Below, piece after piece: positions 3,724 through 16,300 of a stretch of DNA of 53,809 nucleotides (within the stretch, counting starts at the first letter, position 1; every line of letters starts with the position of its first letter). A program made the position numbers and the translations under genes. The notes under the pieces were generated by a model. It ran no database searches. It was not told the DNA's origin and saw only the letters and a program-made list of their open reading frames with translations. Origin of the DNA: a virus; the IMG/VR virus record IMGVR_UViG_3300032214_001510, positions 1 through 53,809 of that record. One strand, given 5' to 3'.

Positions 3724-3876
3724 ATGGCTGTAAAATCTAAAGTTGGTCTGAATAAAACTGGTTATATTCCTGGTCCTCCCAAAAAGTCTCGTCAAGGAGA
3801 CGGCATGGGAACCAAGTATGCCGCTTCGTCTCGTAATAAAGCACGTAAAAAGTATCGTGGACAAGGTAAGGGGTGA
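3724..3876 (+). CDS. small basic protein, 50 aa
   Basis: A 50-residue, highly basic protein: MAVKSKVGLNKTGYIPGPPKK, then SRQGDGMGTKYAASSRNKAR and a KKYRGQGKG tail. The Gly/Lys/Arg composition and lack of hydrophobic core suggest a disordered nucleic-acid-binding or structural peptide. The string resembles a short conserved cyanophage protein I recall, without a known function. Its stop codon directly abuts the next ATG (TGA then ATG at 3877), implying translational coupling. Confidence 0.6.
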   Translation: MAVKSKVGLNKTGYIPGPPKKSRQGDGMGTKYAASSRNKARKKYRGQGKG

Positions 3877-4332
3877 ATGAAAGATCTTGAGAAATGGATT
3901 GAGACTGTTAAGCAATCACATCCAGATCTCAAAGGACACTCTATTTGCCCATTTGCGAAAGCAAATACCTATAAAATAGAAAAATGTTCAATTAACGACA
4001 TCAAACCTCTTAAAGAAGAGTATGGTGTCGTTATTTTTGTCGTTGAAGATGATCTTGATCTTGATTATGGTTATCAAAAGATCGAAGAACTGAATGAGCA
4101 TTACCCAAAATACAAATTTTTTGATGATTTTCGTGATGAACCCAGTTATATTAACGGCGTTCAGAGTAATAATGGTCTGTATAATCTTGTTTTATACCAA
4201 GATTCTCAGTTTTTGACTAAAATGAGGCAAATTTTGGCAAAAACGAACTATTATAACTTTTGGAATGATGAGTATTTAAAGAAAATTCTCGAAAAAGACT
4301 ATGAAATGGTCCAAAAAATTCGAAATAAATAG
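3877..4332 (+). CDS. hypothetical protein with HSICPFAK motif, 151 aa
   Basis: The 151-residue protein begins with a helix (MKDLEKWIETVKQSHPDL) and then a CPFA motif (HSICPFAKAN, residues 21-30). An acidic hydrophobic strand follows (VVIFVVEDDLDLDYG, 47-61). The C-terminal half is rich in Tyr, Asn and Lys and ends in helices. The CPFA start recalls DUF1415-like proteins, but the rest does not let me confirm it. The single cysteine and the DDLDLD patch could bind metal. It is translationally coupled to the upstream 50-aa gene, and its stop overlaps a late-promoter-like ATAAATA. Confidence 0.6.
   Translation: MKDLEKWIETVKQSHPDLKGHSICPFAKANTYKIEKCSINDIKPLKEEYGVVIFVVEDDLDLDYGYQKIEELNEHYPKYKFFDDFRDEPSYINGVQSNNGLYNLVLYQDSQFLTKMRQILAKTNYYNFWNDEYLKKILEKDYEMVQKIRNK
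4325..4331 (+). promoter_or_regulatory. late-type promoter box before speD
   Basis: ATAAATA, in the context AAATAAATAG, overlaps the stop codon of the preceding gene and lies 36 bases before the preferred speD ATG. It matches the T4-type late box (TATAAATA) used by cyanophages. Confidence 0.45.
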
Positions 4333-4367
4333 ATTTTTTGGCAATTTGTGCATTGGAACAGCATTCT

Positions 4368-4694
4368 ATGGGTAAGCACCTGCTTTTAGAGGTGTATGAT
4401 GTAGATTTTAATCTTCTTAATGATGGTGAAGCACTTCAGGCAGTGATGGTGAAGGGTATCGAACGTGCAAAAATGACAATTTTGAACGTTTTTCACCATT
4501 GTTTCATTCCTCAAGGATGTACAGTCGTAATTGCCCTCTCAGAAAGTCATGTTTCATGCCATACTTGGCCAGAAAATGGTTGTATTGCCATTGATGTTTA
4601 TACTTGTGGGGAAGGAAACCCTCGTTTGATTGCACTTGAGATGCTTAAATATTTAAATTCGACTAACTATAGTATAAGAGAGATATCCAGATAA
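4368..4694 (+). CDS. speD: S-adenosylmethionine decarboxylase proenzyme
   Basis: This 108-residue protein matches prokaryotic SpeD, the pyruvoyl enzyme that makes decarboxylated SAM for spermidine synthesis. The signature region is intact: ALSESHVSCHTWPE, with the self-cleavage Glu-Ser at residues 59-60 (Ser60 becomes the pyruvoyl group), His65 for processing, and DVYTCGEG with Cys80 as the likely proton donor. Length fits the family (about 110-130 aa). A TTG start at 4338 would add ten residues, but the ATG gives the usual MGKHLLLEVYD opening. speD is a recurrent auxiliary metabolic gene of marine T4-like cyanophages, thought to sustain host polyamine synthesis during infection. No spermidine synthase lies nearby, so host SpeE would be needed. 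Confidence 0.9.
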   Translation: MGKHLLLEVYDVDFNLLNDGEALQAVMVKGIERAKMTILNVFHHCFIPQGCTVVIALSESHVSCHTWPENGCIAIDVYTCGEGNPRLIALEMLKYLNSTNYSIREISR

Positions 4695-4695
4695 C

Positions 4696-4718
4696 GTTGC
4701 TTCAGGGATAGCAACCCC
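4696..4718 (+). terminator. hairpin after speD
   Basis: GTTGCT (4696-4701) pairs perfectly with AGCAAC (4710-4715) around an eight-base loop, starting two bases after the speD stop. The following CCCTTT is a weak T-run, so termination may be partial. Confidence 0.5.
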
Positions 4719-4754
4719 TTTAAAAGTTCTGTTTACCCTTTTTGGAGAAAACAG

Positions 4755-5015
4755 ATGGCAACCAATCCTAATCCTGATCGAAATAGTGACTACATGTACC
4801 AGATGTGGGGCACAGATAAACTTATTACTGATTATACAGTGTTACCTGAGAATTATAAAAAGCAGGTGATTCAAGAAATCATGCATGATGAAATTCCAGC
4901 TAAAAAGCATAATTTAACTGAACAAACTAAAATTCATGAACAAATTCGTAATGATGAAGATTATGATGATTGGGAGTATGGAACTGAACCAGCATACGGT
5001 TCTTCCTGGAAGTAG
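4755..5015 (+). CDS. hypothetical acidic protein, 86 aa
   Basis: An 86-residue hydrophilic protein, MATNPNPDRNSDYMYQMWGTD to GTEPAYGSSWK. The middle is helical and charged (NYKKQVIQEIMHDEIPAKK, residues 33-51), and the C-terminus is acidic (RNDEDYDDWEYG). A good ribosome binding site (GGAG, seven bases from the ATG) supports the start. It stands alone between the speD hairpin and the late promoter for gp25. No family recognised; it may be a small virion or assembly-associated protein because it directly precedes the baseplate genes. Confidence 0.6.
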   Translation: MATNPNPDRNSDYMYQMWGTDKLITDYTVLPENYKKQVIQEIMHDEIPAKKHNLTEQTKIHEQIRNDEDYDDWEYGTEPAYGSSWK

Positions 5016-5017
5016 GC

Positions 5018-5024
5018 ATAAATA
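5018..5024 (+). promoter_or_regulatory. late promoter for the gp25 operon
   Basis: ATAAATA directly after the preceding stop codon, 24 bases before the gp25 ATG. It matches the T4-like late promoter core and begins the baseplate block. Confidence 0.65.
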
Positions 5025-5048
5025 AATTTAGAAATTTATATCCTATAA

Positions 5049-5450
5049 ATGCCTGTACAAAGGATATCAAGGGGATTTAAAGATATTAGTTTATCTTTTG
5101 ATCCCCATCCTGTCACTAAAGATTTGCCAATCATTAAAAATGAATCGGCAATTATCCGTGCAGTTAGAAATTTGGTTCAAACAGTTCCAACAGAAAGAGT
5201 TTTTAATTCTTCTCTTGGGTCTGATATAACACAAAGTCTGTTTGAATTTGTTGATTATGGTACAGCAGCAGTTATTCGTGAACAAATTATTGCATCAATT
5301 AAAAATTATGAACCTAGAGTTACTGGTTTAATTGTTGAAGTGGCACCAGAACCAGACTCAAATACTTTTACAGTTGATATATCTTTTGATATTCTTGGTC
5401 AAGAAACTCCAGCACAACAATTCACGTTCATATTAGAGGCAACTAGATAA
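5049..5450 (+). CDS. 25: gp25-like baseplate wedge protein
   Basis: The 133-residue protein belongs to the GPW/gp25 family, small wedge components that initiate sheath assembly at the baseplate in contractile tails. The typical features are the start FKDISLSFDPHPVTKDLPIIKNESAI, the central VFNSSLGSDITQSLFEF (residues 51-67) and the helix AVIREQIIASIKNYEPRV (74-91), ending in beta strands. T4 gp25 has 132 residues, so length is normal. It is the first gene of the baseplate operon and stops one base before gp6 starts. Start codon choice is fixed by the late promoter 24 bases upstream. Confidence 0.9.
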   Translation: MPVQRISRGFKDISLSFDPHPVTKDLPIIKNESAIIRAVRNLVQTVPTERVFNSSLGSDITQSLFEFVDYGTAAVIREQIIASIKNYEPRVTGLIVEVAPEPDSNTFTVDISFDILGQETPAQQFTFILEATR

Positions 5451-5451
5451 A

Positions 5452-7347
5452 ATGCCTTTTACAAAATTTACAAATCTAGATTTTGATCAAATAAAAGCGT
5501 CCATCAAAGATTATCTTCGTGCAAATTCCAATTTCACGGACTTTGACTTTGAGGGATCAAACTTTTCAGTTTTAATTGATACTCTAGCGTACAACACATA
5601 TATTACTGCATTCAATACCAATATGGTTGCGAACGAGGCATTCCTCGATTCTGCAACCATTAGAGAAAATGTTGTTTCTCTTGCTCGAAATATTGGTTAC
5701 GTACCTCGCTCTAGAACGGCGGCAAGGGCACAGGTTTATTTTAGTGTGCCAACATCATCTACATCATCTACACTTACCTTACAGGCGGGACTGGTGTGTG
5801 TAGGCAACACAAATGACAGTTCATATATTTTCTCAATTCCAGAACCAATTACAACAACAATTGTAAATGGCGTTGCTAATTTTGGCACAGCAAGTGAACC
5901 AATTAGTGTATATCAAGGGACATTCCTTAAAAAAGAATTTGTTGTAAATGGATCCCTTGATCAGAGATTTATTTTAGATAACTCGTTTATTGATACTTCT
6001 ACTATTCTTGTTAAAGTTAGAGGACTATCGGACGGTGGAGAAGGTAAAGAATATCAACAAATTGATAATATCTTAAATGTTAAGAGTGTATCTGAAACTT
6101 ATTTAATTCAGGAAATTAAAGACGAAAAATACGAATTGCTATTTGGTGATGGTATTTTTGGTAAGAAACTTGAGAATGGATCTATCATCACAGCAACTTA
6201 TATTGTAACTGATGGCTCGGATGGAAATGGTCCAAGTTTATTTGATTATTCTGGAACATTAAGAGGTGCTGTTGGTGAACTTGTGATTCCAACAGGAAAT
6301 ATTGCGGTTAATACTGTTAGAAATGCTCAAGGTGGTGGAGAAATAGAATCTATTGATTCTGTAAAATATTTTGCACCAAGATTATACTCATCACAATATA
6401 GAGCAGTTACTAGCAGAGATTATGAATCGGTAATACAAACGATTTACCCAAATACAGAATCTGTTTCTGTTGTTGGTGGAGATGAATTAAGTCCACCACA
6501 ATACGGGAAAGTTTTAATTAGTATCAAACCAAAAAATGGAGATTTTATTTCTGATTTTGATAAGCAATTTATATTGAGTAAGTTATCGGGTTATTCTCTT
6601 GTTGGCATCAAACAAGAAATTATCGATCTTAAAGTTCTCTATGTTGAACTTGACAGTTATGTTTATTATAATTCTTCTCAAGTCACTAACATAGAAAACT
6701 TAAAATCAACGGTATTTAATGTAATTGATGCATATTCCAAGTCTGTTGATGTAAATAAATTTGGTGGAAGGTTTAAGTATAGTAAGGTACTACAATTAAT
6801 TGATAATTCTGATGTTGCTATTACATCGAATATCACCAAAGTTATTATGAGAAGAAATCTCAATGCCCAAATCAACAGATTTGCCCAATATGAATTGTGT
6901 TTTGGAAATCAATTTCATATTAATTCAAGTGGTTTTAATATTAAGAGCACTGGATTTAGTATTTTTGGAGAGAATAATACTTGTTTCTTAACTGATACTC
7001 CAAACAGTAATGGTAGTGGAATTATATCAATTGTAACTTTAGATGAGGGATCTACTCGGTATAGAGTGGTTAATAATAAAGTTGGTACAGTTGATTATGA
7101 TAAGGGAGAAATCTTTTTAGGACCAGTTCAAATTACTTCGACTATTTTACCAAATAACGTTATACAAGTTCAAGCATATCCAGAATCAAATGATGTTGTT
7201 GGATTAAAAGATCTATATCTATCATTAGATGTTTCTAATAGTAAGATAAATATGGTTAAGGATACCATATCTTCAGGTGAGCAAATATCAGGTGTCGGAT
7301 TTAAAGTTACATCAAGCTATTCAAACGGGGAATTAACGAGGAGATAA
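5452..7347 (+). CDS. 6: gp6-like baseplate wedge protein
   Basis: The 631-residue protein corresponds to T4 gp6 (660 aa), which forms the inner wedge ring of the baseplate. The N-terminal part (DFDQIKASIKDYLRANSNFTDF; then FSVLIDTLAYNTYITAFNTNMVANEAFLDSAT, about residues 38-69) is the conserved baseplate-J-like core, followed by RENVVSLARNIGYVPRS. Middle residues 210-330 contain the ELLFGDGIFGKKL segment common in J-like proteins. The gene sits between gp25 and the giant wedge protein, as expected in cyanophages. The C-terminal 200 residues are beta-rich and less recognisable. Confidence 0.9.
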   Translation: MPFTKFTNLDFDQIKASIKDYLRANSNFTDFDFEGSNFSVLIDTLAYNTYITAFNTNMVANEAFLDSATIRENVVSLARNIGYVPRSRTAARAQVYFSVPTSSTSSTLTLQAGLVCVGNTNDSSYIFSIPEPITTTIVNGVANFGTASEPISVYQGTFLKKEFVVNGSLDQRFILDNSFIDTSTILVKVRGLSDGGEGKEYQQIDNILNVKSVSETYLIQEIKDEKYELLFGDGIFGKKLENGSIITATYIVTDGSDGNGPSLFDYSGTLRGAVGELVIPTGNIAVNTVRNAQGGGEIESIDSVKYFAPRLYSSQYRAVTSRDYESVIQTIYPNTESVSVVGGDELSPPQYGKVLISIKPKNGDFISDFDKQFILSKLSGYSLVGIKQEIIDLKVLYVELDSYVYYNSSQVTNIENLKSTVFNVIDAYSKSVDVNKFGGRFKYSKVLQLIDNSDVAITSNITKVIMRRNLNAQINRFAQYELCFGNQFHINSSGFNIKSTGFSIFGENNTCFLTDTPNSNGSGIISIVTLDEGSTRYRVVNNKVGTVDYDKGEIFLGPVQITSTILPNNVIQVQAYPESNDVVGLKDLYLSLDVSNSKINMVKDTISSGEQISGVGFKVTSSYSNGELTRR

Positions 7348-7348
7348 T

Positions 7349-10300
7349 ATGATTACAACTGGATTTGATGCGAGAGTTAAAGTCGGTCAAATAATCGAAA
7401 GTCAACTTCCAGAGTTTTTACTTAGCGAAAGCCCAAAAACGGTTGACTTTTTAAAACAGTATTATCTTTCACAGGATTTTCCTGGTGGGCCAGCGGATAT
7501 TGCAGAAAATCTAGACTTATATCTAAAGCTTGATAATCTTACACCAGAAGCAATGTCTGGATATACGACATTGACTTCTGCGGTTGGATTAAATGATACT
7601 GAAATATTTGTAGATAGTACTAAAGGTTTTCCACCTAAAAATGGATTACTAAAAATTGATGATGAAATTATCACATATACGGAGTCTACATCAACAAGTT
7701 TTACTGGATGTGTTCGTGGATTCTCTGGAATTACAAGTTGCCATTCATCTTTAGATCAAGAAGAATTAGTCTTTTCAACTTCAGTAGCCAGCACTCATCA
7801 ATTATCTGCTAAAGTTGAAAATTTAAGTATATGTTTTCTTAGAGAATTTTATAAAAAATTAAAGTCTGCACTTACACCAGGATTAGAAGATGTTGAGTTT
7901 GTTGCAGGTCTTGATGTAAGTAATTTCATAAAAGAAGCAAGAGTATTTTATCAATCAAAAGGAACTGAAGAATCATTTAGAATACTTTTTAATGTATTAT
8001 TTGGAGAAACTCCAAAAATAATCAATTTAGATAATCTACTGCTTAAACCATCCTCTGCTCAATATATTAGAAGAGCGGTTTTAGTAGCAAAGAATATTAG
8101 TGGAGATCCTCTTAACTTAATTGGTCAAACTCTTTTTAGAAAAAATGACCTGGAAACAAGAGCTTCTATCTCTAACGTAGAAATTTTATCTAGAGCGGGA
8201 GAAATTTTTTATAGAATAGATCTTTTCTTAGGTTTTGCTGATACTGATAGTATTCAGGGAACATTTACGATTACACCTAAAACTAAAGCAATTGGAAATG
8301 TTGCTGTTGATTCTTCAGTTATTACTGTAGATTCGACTGTAGGATTTCCAGAGTCTGGTACTATTATTTCTGGTCAAAATAATATCACTTATAGTGAAAA
8401 AACAATTAATCAATTTTTAGGATGTGAAAATATTAATTTTAATATTTCAACTACAGATGATGTTATCTCTGATGATTTATATTTTGGATATGAAAATGCA
8501 GATACATCCAAAATATGCGAACTAAGAATTACTGGAGTTTTATCTAATTTTATAACAAAAACTAAAAATCAGGAATTGGATGAAGGTGAGAAAATAGCAG
8601 TAAAAAATATTGGTATTTCAATTAAAAATCCACCAGAAAATAAAACTTTTAAAGAAATATTTGCTAATTCGTGGATTTACAATACAAGTGTTAGATATCA
8701 AGTATCAACAATTAGTGGTTCTTCTTTCACTTTATCGAGTTCTATTGATAAATCTAGTTTAAAAGAAGGTGATTTAATAGACGTTATATTAAGAGGATCT
8801 GTAAATAATGTAGTATTTTCAGATGCATTAGTATCGAATATTAATTATTCAAACAGTCAAATAACATTAGATAATCTTATTGGATTTGTAGCTAATCCTT
8901 CTCTTTCATATGATATTAGAAGAAAATTAAATAAAGCATCTTCATCTGGATCTCCTATACAATATGGAAATAATATTGTTACTTCAGATATTCAAAACGT
9001 TTATGTGGATAATGATGATTATTTTTATGTTGCATCTAATTCATTTCCATCATATTCTATTGATGTCCAATTAACTGAATCTGTATTATTAAATGCAGAA
9101 GGAGGAACTTCTCTACAAGGATTAGATATTCAGACTTTACTTTATCATGTTCTATCTTTTTCATCTGCAGTTCCTTTCGCAACAGGGGATGAAGTTGTTT
9201 ATTTTCCAGAATCAACACCTATAGAAGGACTACAACCTGGACTTTCTTACTTTGTAAAAGTTGATGATGTTTTTACAAATAAAATCACTCTTTATAATTC
9301 TAGATCATTTATTGAGAGTGGAGATTATGTTGAGTTTTATGCTCTCCCATTAGGAGTTGGTGGAAAGCATTCGTTTGTTTTAAAAGATCAAAAAGATCGC
9401 TTTTTAAAACCTCAAAAAAATCTTATAAAATTTTTAGGAAAACAAGATATCATTAATGGTCTGAATGAAAAAACACAACCAGGAAAAGTAGCTATTCTTG
9501 CAAATGGCGTTGATGTTATCAATTATAAAACAAATGATAAGATTTATTATGGACCAATAAAAAATATTACTCTATTTAATCAAGGTGTGGATTATGATGT
9601 GATAAATCCACCAACAATTGAGGTTATAAATCCATCTGCTGGTGGAACAAAAGCACTCATCCAACCAGTTGTTAGTGGAAATGTTAAAAAAGTTTTTATT
9701 GATCCGCAAGATTTTGATATTGAGAAGGTAATTTCGGTTACAATTGCAGGTGGGAATGGAAATGGATGTACTTTAGAACCTGTTTTAGAAAAAAGATATA
9801 GGGAAGTTGAATTTGATGCAAGGCGACTGGATTTTGCTGGTGGAGTTAGTGTTGATGCAGAAACTATCACATTTTTAACAAATCACAATTTTAAAAATGG
9901 GGAGCAAGTAGTATACAATCCAAATGGTAATGCACCACTTGGATTGGGAACCTATCTTGGTGGTAATTTTGATCAGAACTTAACATTGGTTAGTGGGGCA
10001 AGTTACTATGTTAAGTTGGTTAATAATAATACTATTCAGTTATATCCTAGATTTAATGACTACATTTCGGGAATTAATACTATTGGATTTACAACTATAA
10101 GTGCCGTTGGTATTCATAAGTTTAGAACCTTTGATGCAAAAACAACTATTAAAGAAATAAAAGTTACAAATCCTGGATCAGGATATCAAAATAGAAAATT
10201 ATATATTAAACCAGAAAAAGTTATTATTACTCAAGATTGGATAACATTTGATAATCATAATTTTAACGATGGTGATTTGGTTGAGTATCAATGTGTTGGT

Positions 10301-13300
10301 GCAGGAAGCACACTTATTTCTGGTCTATCAACTTCTAATAATTACTACATTTTAAAAGTTGATTCAAATACTTTTAGATTATCTAATGCTGGCATAGGTG
10401 GATCTATTACTTCAAATTATGATAGAAGAAATTATGTTAAGTTAGAATCTCAAGGTTTAGGATATCATATTTTTAAATATCCAGATATTTCTCTATCAAT
10501 TAATGTTTCTTATGGTAGTAGCGTAAGTGGAATTATAACAGCGACTCCTGTTATTAGAGGAAATATTATTGATGCTTACCTCTACGAAAATGGCAGTAAA
10601 TATGGATCGCAAACCATCAATTTACACAAAAAACCAAAAATTACGATTAAAAATGGAAAAGGTGCTGAATTAAAACCATTCATTTCTGGTGGATCTATAA
10701 AAAGTGTTGAGGTGTTGGTTGATGGGGATGAATATAATGCTTCACCAGATTTAATTGTAAATGGATCTGGAGTTGGTGCAGTTTTAAGAGCAAATGCTTC
10801 TAATGGAAAATTAACTAGTGTTGTTGTAATTAATGGTGGTATCAATTATGATGAAAATACAACGATCAGCATTATTCCACCAGGAAGAAATGCATTAATA
10901 GATCTTTTCGTAAGGGACTTAACCTTAAACGCAGAATTTAGATATGGTACAGAAGTTATTGCGCCATCTAACAATGGACTAGGATATGGTTGGGTTGGTT
11001 ACAGTACAAGTTATGGTGCTAGTGAATTTGGTGATAAGGGATCTACTCATTCCCCAATAATTGGTTGGGCATATGATGGAAATCCAATTTATGGTCCTTA
11101 TGGATATTCGAATCCAGAGGATAGTGATTCCCCAGTAATATTAATGAGAACAGGTTATATTGATAATACTTCTTTAGTATTTGATAGACCTGCATCTTTT
11201 AGCCCTGGATTTTTTGTCGATGATTATGTTTTTATAGGAAATCAAGATTTAGATACACATAATGGTAGATATTGTGTTACTCCAGATTTTCCAAATGGAA
11301 CATATGCATATTTTGTTGGGATAAAGACTGATGCTCTGAATAACTTAGTCCCAACTTTCCCATATTTTGTTGGAGACACGTATAGATCAAAGGTTATTAC
11401 TGATAATTTCCTAAATCTAAATCAGTCTTTTGACTTTAATAGCTCCAATTTAGTTAGAAATACATTCCCATATAAAGTAAATGATGATACTGCTGCATGT
11501 GAATTTTTATATGAATCAAATAATATAACAAATCAATTCCTGATTGTTGATTCCGTAACTAGTGGATCTATAATTGATTATAATGTCATAGAACCTGGAG
11601 ATGGATACTCTGTAGGCGATCTTGTTAAATTTGATGAAACTAGTACAAGAGGAACGGGATTAAATGCTGCCGTTTCTTCCATTATTGGAAAAGATATTGT
11701 TAGTATTGCATCTACAACTTTACAATATGAAAATACAGTTTTCACTTGGAAAGATAAGGCAACAGTTAGAGCTCACTTACCATCGTTCCATGAATTTTAT
11801 GGATCTAATAATATTATCTCAGTTTCTGGGTTAACAACGTATGTTCCAAAAATAACAGGAACTCATATTGTAGGGATAAGTTCTGATTATATTAATGTTA
11901 TTAAAGAAATACCATTAAACTTATCATCTGGAATTGTTACTGACATTTATGTATCTAGAGTTTCATCTTCAGTTTCTATTGGATGTACTTTGGGTATAGG
12001 ATCGGAGTTTTTCTCAGTATTAAATATTTTTTCAGAAAGAAATATTTTAAGAGTTAAGAGGGGGGTAAGTGGGTCTGCACATACTATTGGAACAAAAATT
12101 TATATTAAGACCAATAAATTAGATATTCCAGTATCTCTTGATTATTTTGATTCAGAATATAACGAAACACTATATTTTAATCCAACAGTTTCAGTTGGTA
12201 TAGGATCTACATCTTCGAATGTAGAATCTATAAATTATCCTTTAGGTGATGTTTCTTATCCAATATCTGTACAAACTCAAAGTATTTACATACCAAACCA
12301 CCCATTCAAGACAAATCAAGCAGTTATTTTATCTAAACCATCTGTTTCATCCAGTTCCTTGTCTGTAGGAAGTACTTCTGTAAGTCCAAATTTTTCACTT
12401 CCTGCATCACAATCTCAAATAGTTTATATAATTAATAAATCAAAAGATTATATTGGTTTAGCAACACAAGTTGGATTAACAACAACTGGAGGAGTATTTT
12501 TCTTCACCAATGGTGATGATAATTATGAATATTCACTAACCCCCACTAAATTTGAGGTTGAGGGTAATGTCATAAACAATAAAACTACAGTATCACTATC
12601 AACTTCACATGCTTTAAAGAGAAATGATGTTATCAATCTTTCAGTTAATCCAGAATTAACTCAAGGTATTGGAAATTCTTCATATGTATACTTAAAATAT
12701 AATAGCAGTTATGATAAAGTTTTAGTAAATCCTGTAGGATTTGGATCAGTATCCGTAGACTCATACAAAAATACCCTCTATCTCCCATTACATGGATATA
12801 ATACTGGAGATAAAGTTTTTTATGATTCTGCAGATTTGATTATCAGTGGATTGCAAACTGGATCATACTATGTCTATAGAATTGATGATAATGTTATTCA
12901 ATTGTGTGAAACTCTTAAAGATTTAAAATCAAATCCAATTATTGTTGTTGGTTTTGCAAATACGGGTGGTAGTCTAAATGAAATAAGTTTAATTAATCCT
13001 CCCTTAAGTGCTTATAAAAATAATAATTTAAAATTTGACGTATCTAACTCATCTCTAACTGGATATCAGTTAAAGTTATATACTGATGCCAACTTGGCTA
13101 ATGAATTCGTATCTGTTGGAACTACTGCGGAATTTAATCTTATTAAAAATGGAGTTCCTGGTATAACAGGATCATTTGTTACTCTAGAATATTCTGATTT
13201 AATCCCATCAAGACTCTTTTATCAATTAGAAAAATCAGGATACATAAGTACATCAGATGTTGAGGTTTTAAATTACTCCCAAATAAATTATGTTGATAGT

Positions 13301-16300
13301 GTTTATAGTGGATCATATAGTATTTCGGGAATTGGTGCTACATCTTTTGATATTTCCTTGAGATCTAGACCAGAAAAAAGTTCATACACATTTAATGAAG
13401 CAGTATTAAAGTACACAACTTCCTCTCAAAATGATGTTGGTGGTGTAGATAAAATTAATATTATATTTGGTGGATTTGGTTATAAAAAAATCCCATCATT
13501 TGTTGAAATTGAATCAAACGGAGGTACGAATGCCAATATTGATATTGTTGGTAGTGGTATTGGTGATATTAGAGAATTTAAAATATTGGATCAAGGATTT
13601 GAGTACTCCTCCGATAAGACTTTAAGACCAGAAGCATTAATTTCACCAAGATTGGAATTAATTAACAATAATGAAATAGTTGGAGTTGATATATTATTTG
13701 CAGGCAAAAAATATACTTCAAATCCAGATATTATTGTTTTTAATCCAGTTACTAAACAAATTATAAATTCTGGAACTTTACGAGCTAATGTATATTCATC
13801 ATCGATTCGTAATATTGATATAGTTGAGACACCAAAAGGTTTAAATTCTGTTTTACATGAGTTATACACTGTTCAAAATAGTAATGGTGTTGGGATCAAT
13901 AGTGTCATCACTGCTGGAGTTGGAATTGTAACTGTATTTTTATCAACTCCATTTTTGGGATTTAGCACTGCTCCATTTTCTCCTGGTGATGATATTTTTG
14001 TAGAAAATATTGTTCTTGAGAGACCAGGATTAGGATTTAATTCTAGAGATTATGACTTTAAGTTTTTCAAAGTTGTTTCTTATGACAATACAATTCCAGC
14101 AAAATTAGAATATAGTATTGTAGGTTTTGCAGATGGAAATCCAGGTTTAGCAAAAACAGAACAATTCTCCTTTGCTTCTATCACTAAAAAATCAGATTAT
14201 CCAATTTTAAAACCTATTCAATCAAGATCTAACTTTGTAATCGGAGAAAAAATTTCTGTAAGATCTAATACAGGAACTTTTATTGAGACTGATTTAGAAG
14301 TTACTGACTTTAGATCAAATAACGTTAAACTTTTTGGTGAATATGAATTGTTTGTTGGAGATGTTATTAGAGGAGTTCTTTCTGGAACATTGGCGTCTAT
14401 TAATGAATCTTCAAATAATCAAGGTGAATTCGAAATTTCATTCTCTTTAAGAAAAGATTTTGGTTGGTTAGATGATGTTGGTAAATTAGATGAAGATTAT
14501 CAGGTCATACCTGATAATGATTATTATCAAAATCTATCATATTCTGTTAAAAGTACAAAAACATATGATGAAATAGTTGATACTGTTAATCGTTTGGTTC
14601 ACCCAGTTGGACTTAAAAATTTTGCAGATACTCAAGTTTTATCTAGTTCTTCATCACCAGTTGTTGGAGATGGATTTGGTGACATAGCTGTTTTTGATTT
14701 AATTGACGAAAGAAGAGTAGATACTGTTAGTAACTATGATCTTGTACAAGATCAAGATCTTATTATTAATGAAGGTAAAACTTATTCCAAGTTTATTAAA
14801 TTTAAGAGTAAAAAATTATCAGATTACATTGAGTGTAGAACAAATAGAGTTTTAACTGTTGATAATATTGGACCACAATTCTCCAATTCAAATACTGCAG
14901 AAGGTGGATTTACAGATCTTTATACTTATGCCGAACCATTTGCAAGATTCTTAGTACAAATTAAAAATTCTAAGTCCAGAGAAACTCAGTTAACTGAATT
15001 AATTGTTCTTTATACCGATAGTGATGTATTGATAGAAGGTATTAAAGATGCTAATGTTTTTACTGTAGAAAAGGGAACACTGTCATCTAATGGTGATCAA
15101 ATACCAGTCGCTGAGTTGCTAGGAAATGTTGATCAATTTGATAATTTAACTCTAAGAATATTCCCAGAATCTATTTTTAAAGATGATTATGACATCAAAA
15201 TTTTGGTAAATCAATTTAATACTACTATTGCAGGAATTAGCAGTGCTCTTGATATTGGAGCTACAACTCTATACACTAAAGTTAGTACTTGTGGAATTAC
15301 AACATCAACAACAATTTTTGAGGTAGATTCTGATAAAGTTCAATCATTTATAGCTTCTATTCACGTTTTAGACTTGGATAATAATGAACAGAATTATGCC
15401 GAAGTTTATGTATCTCACGATGGCGTAGATACTTATCAGTCAGAAGTTATTGCTGATAATAACAAATATACTACTGCAGTAACTTCAGTTTCTATTGGCA
15501 CTTTTACATCATATATTGATAGTGGAGTATTAAAACTTGATTTTGCAAATCCAAGATCTACCAATCAACAAATTAGGCATAGAATCATTGGATTTGGGAC
15601 AGAAAGTGTTGGATTGGGGACCTACAGATATGCATTAGAAGGTCAAGCAAATGAGAGAAGTGCTAGATATGTTACTAATGTAGTTCAAAGTGTTGGATCT
15701 GCATCAACAACTCTCGTTGGTGTTAGTACGAACTTGATTACATCATTTAAATCTTACGTAAATGTAAGCATTGGTGAAACACGTGCGGTTCATCAATTGA
15801 TGACCATGCATGATGGTAGAGAAATTTATATCTTACAAGGACCATTTTTATCAATTGGAAGTACAACTGGTATTGGCACTTTCAGTGCAGAGTATGTTGG
15901 TGAAAATCTTGAATTTAAATTTAATCCAGATCCAGATATTACAGGAACTTGTAATATAATTTGTTTTAGTGAGCAACTCTATAGTGAAATAGACGCTGCT
16001 AATATTCCGCCAGATTTAATTAATGGACCACTTACTGAAAAAGTTTTTCTAGGAGAATTTAATGGTTCACAAGGTGATAGAATTAATAGGTTGGATTTTA
16101 CAATAAGTTATGAGGGTATTCCAGTATTCAGCAAACTTTTTAATCCAAATAATATTGACCAAATAAATCTATCTACAGGAATTTTTAGACTTAGAGATCA
16201 CTTTTTCTCTCCAGATGAGGAACTAACTTATACTGAAGGATCTACTTTTGTTGGTGTTCCAGCTCTTCCAATAGGAATTGGATCAACTCTTGTTGGTGGA

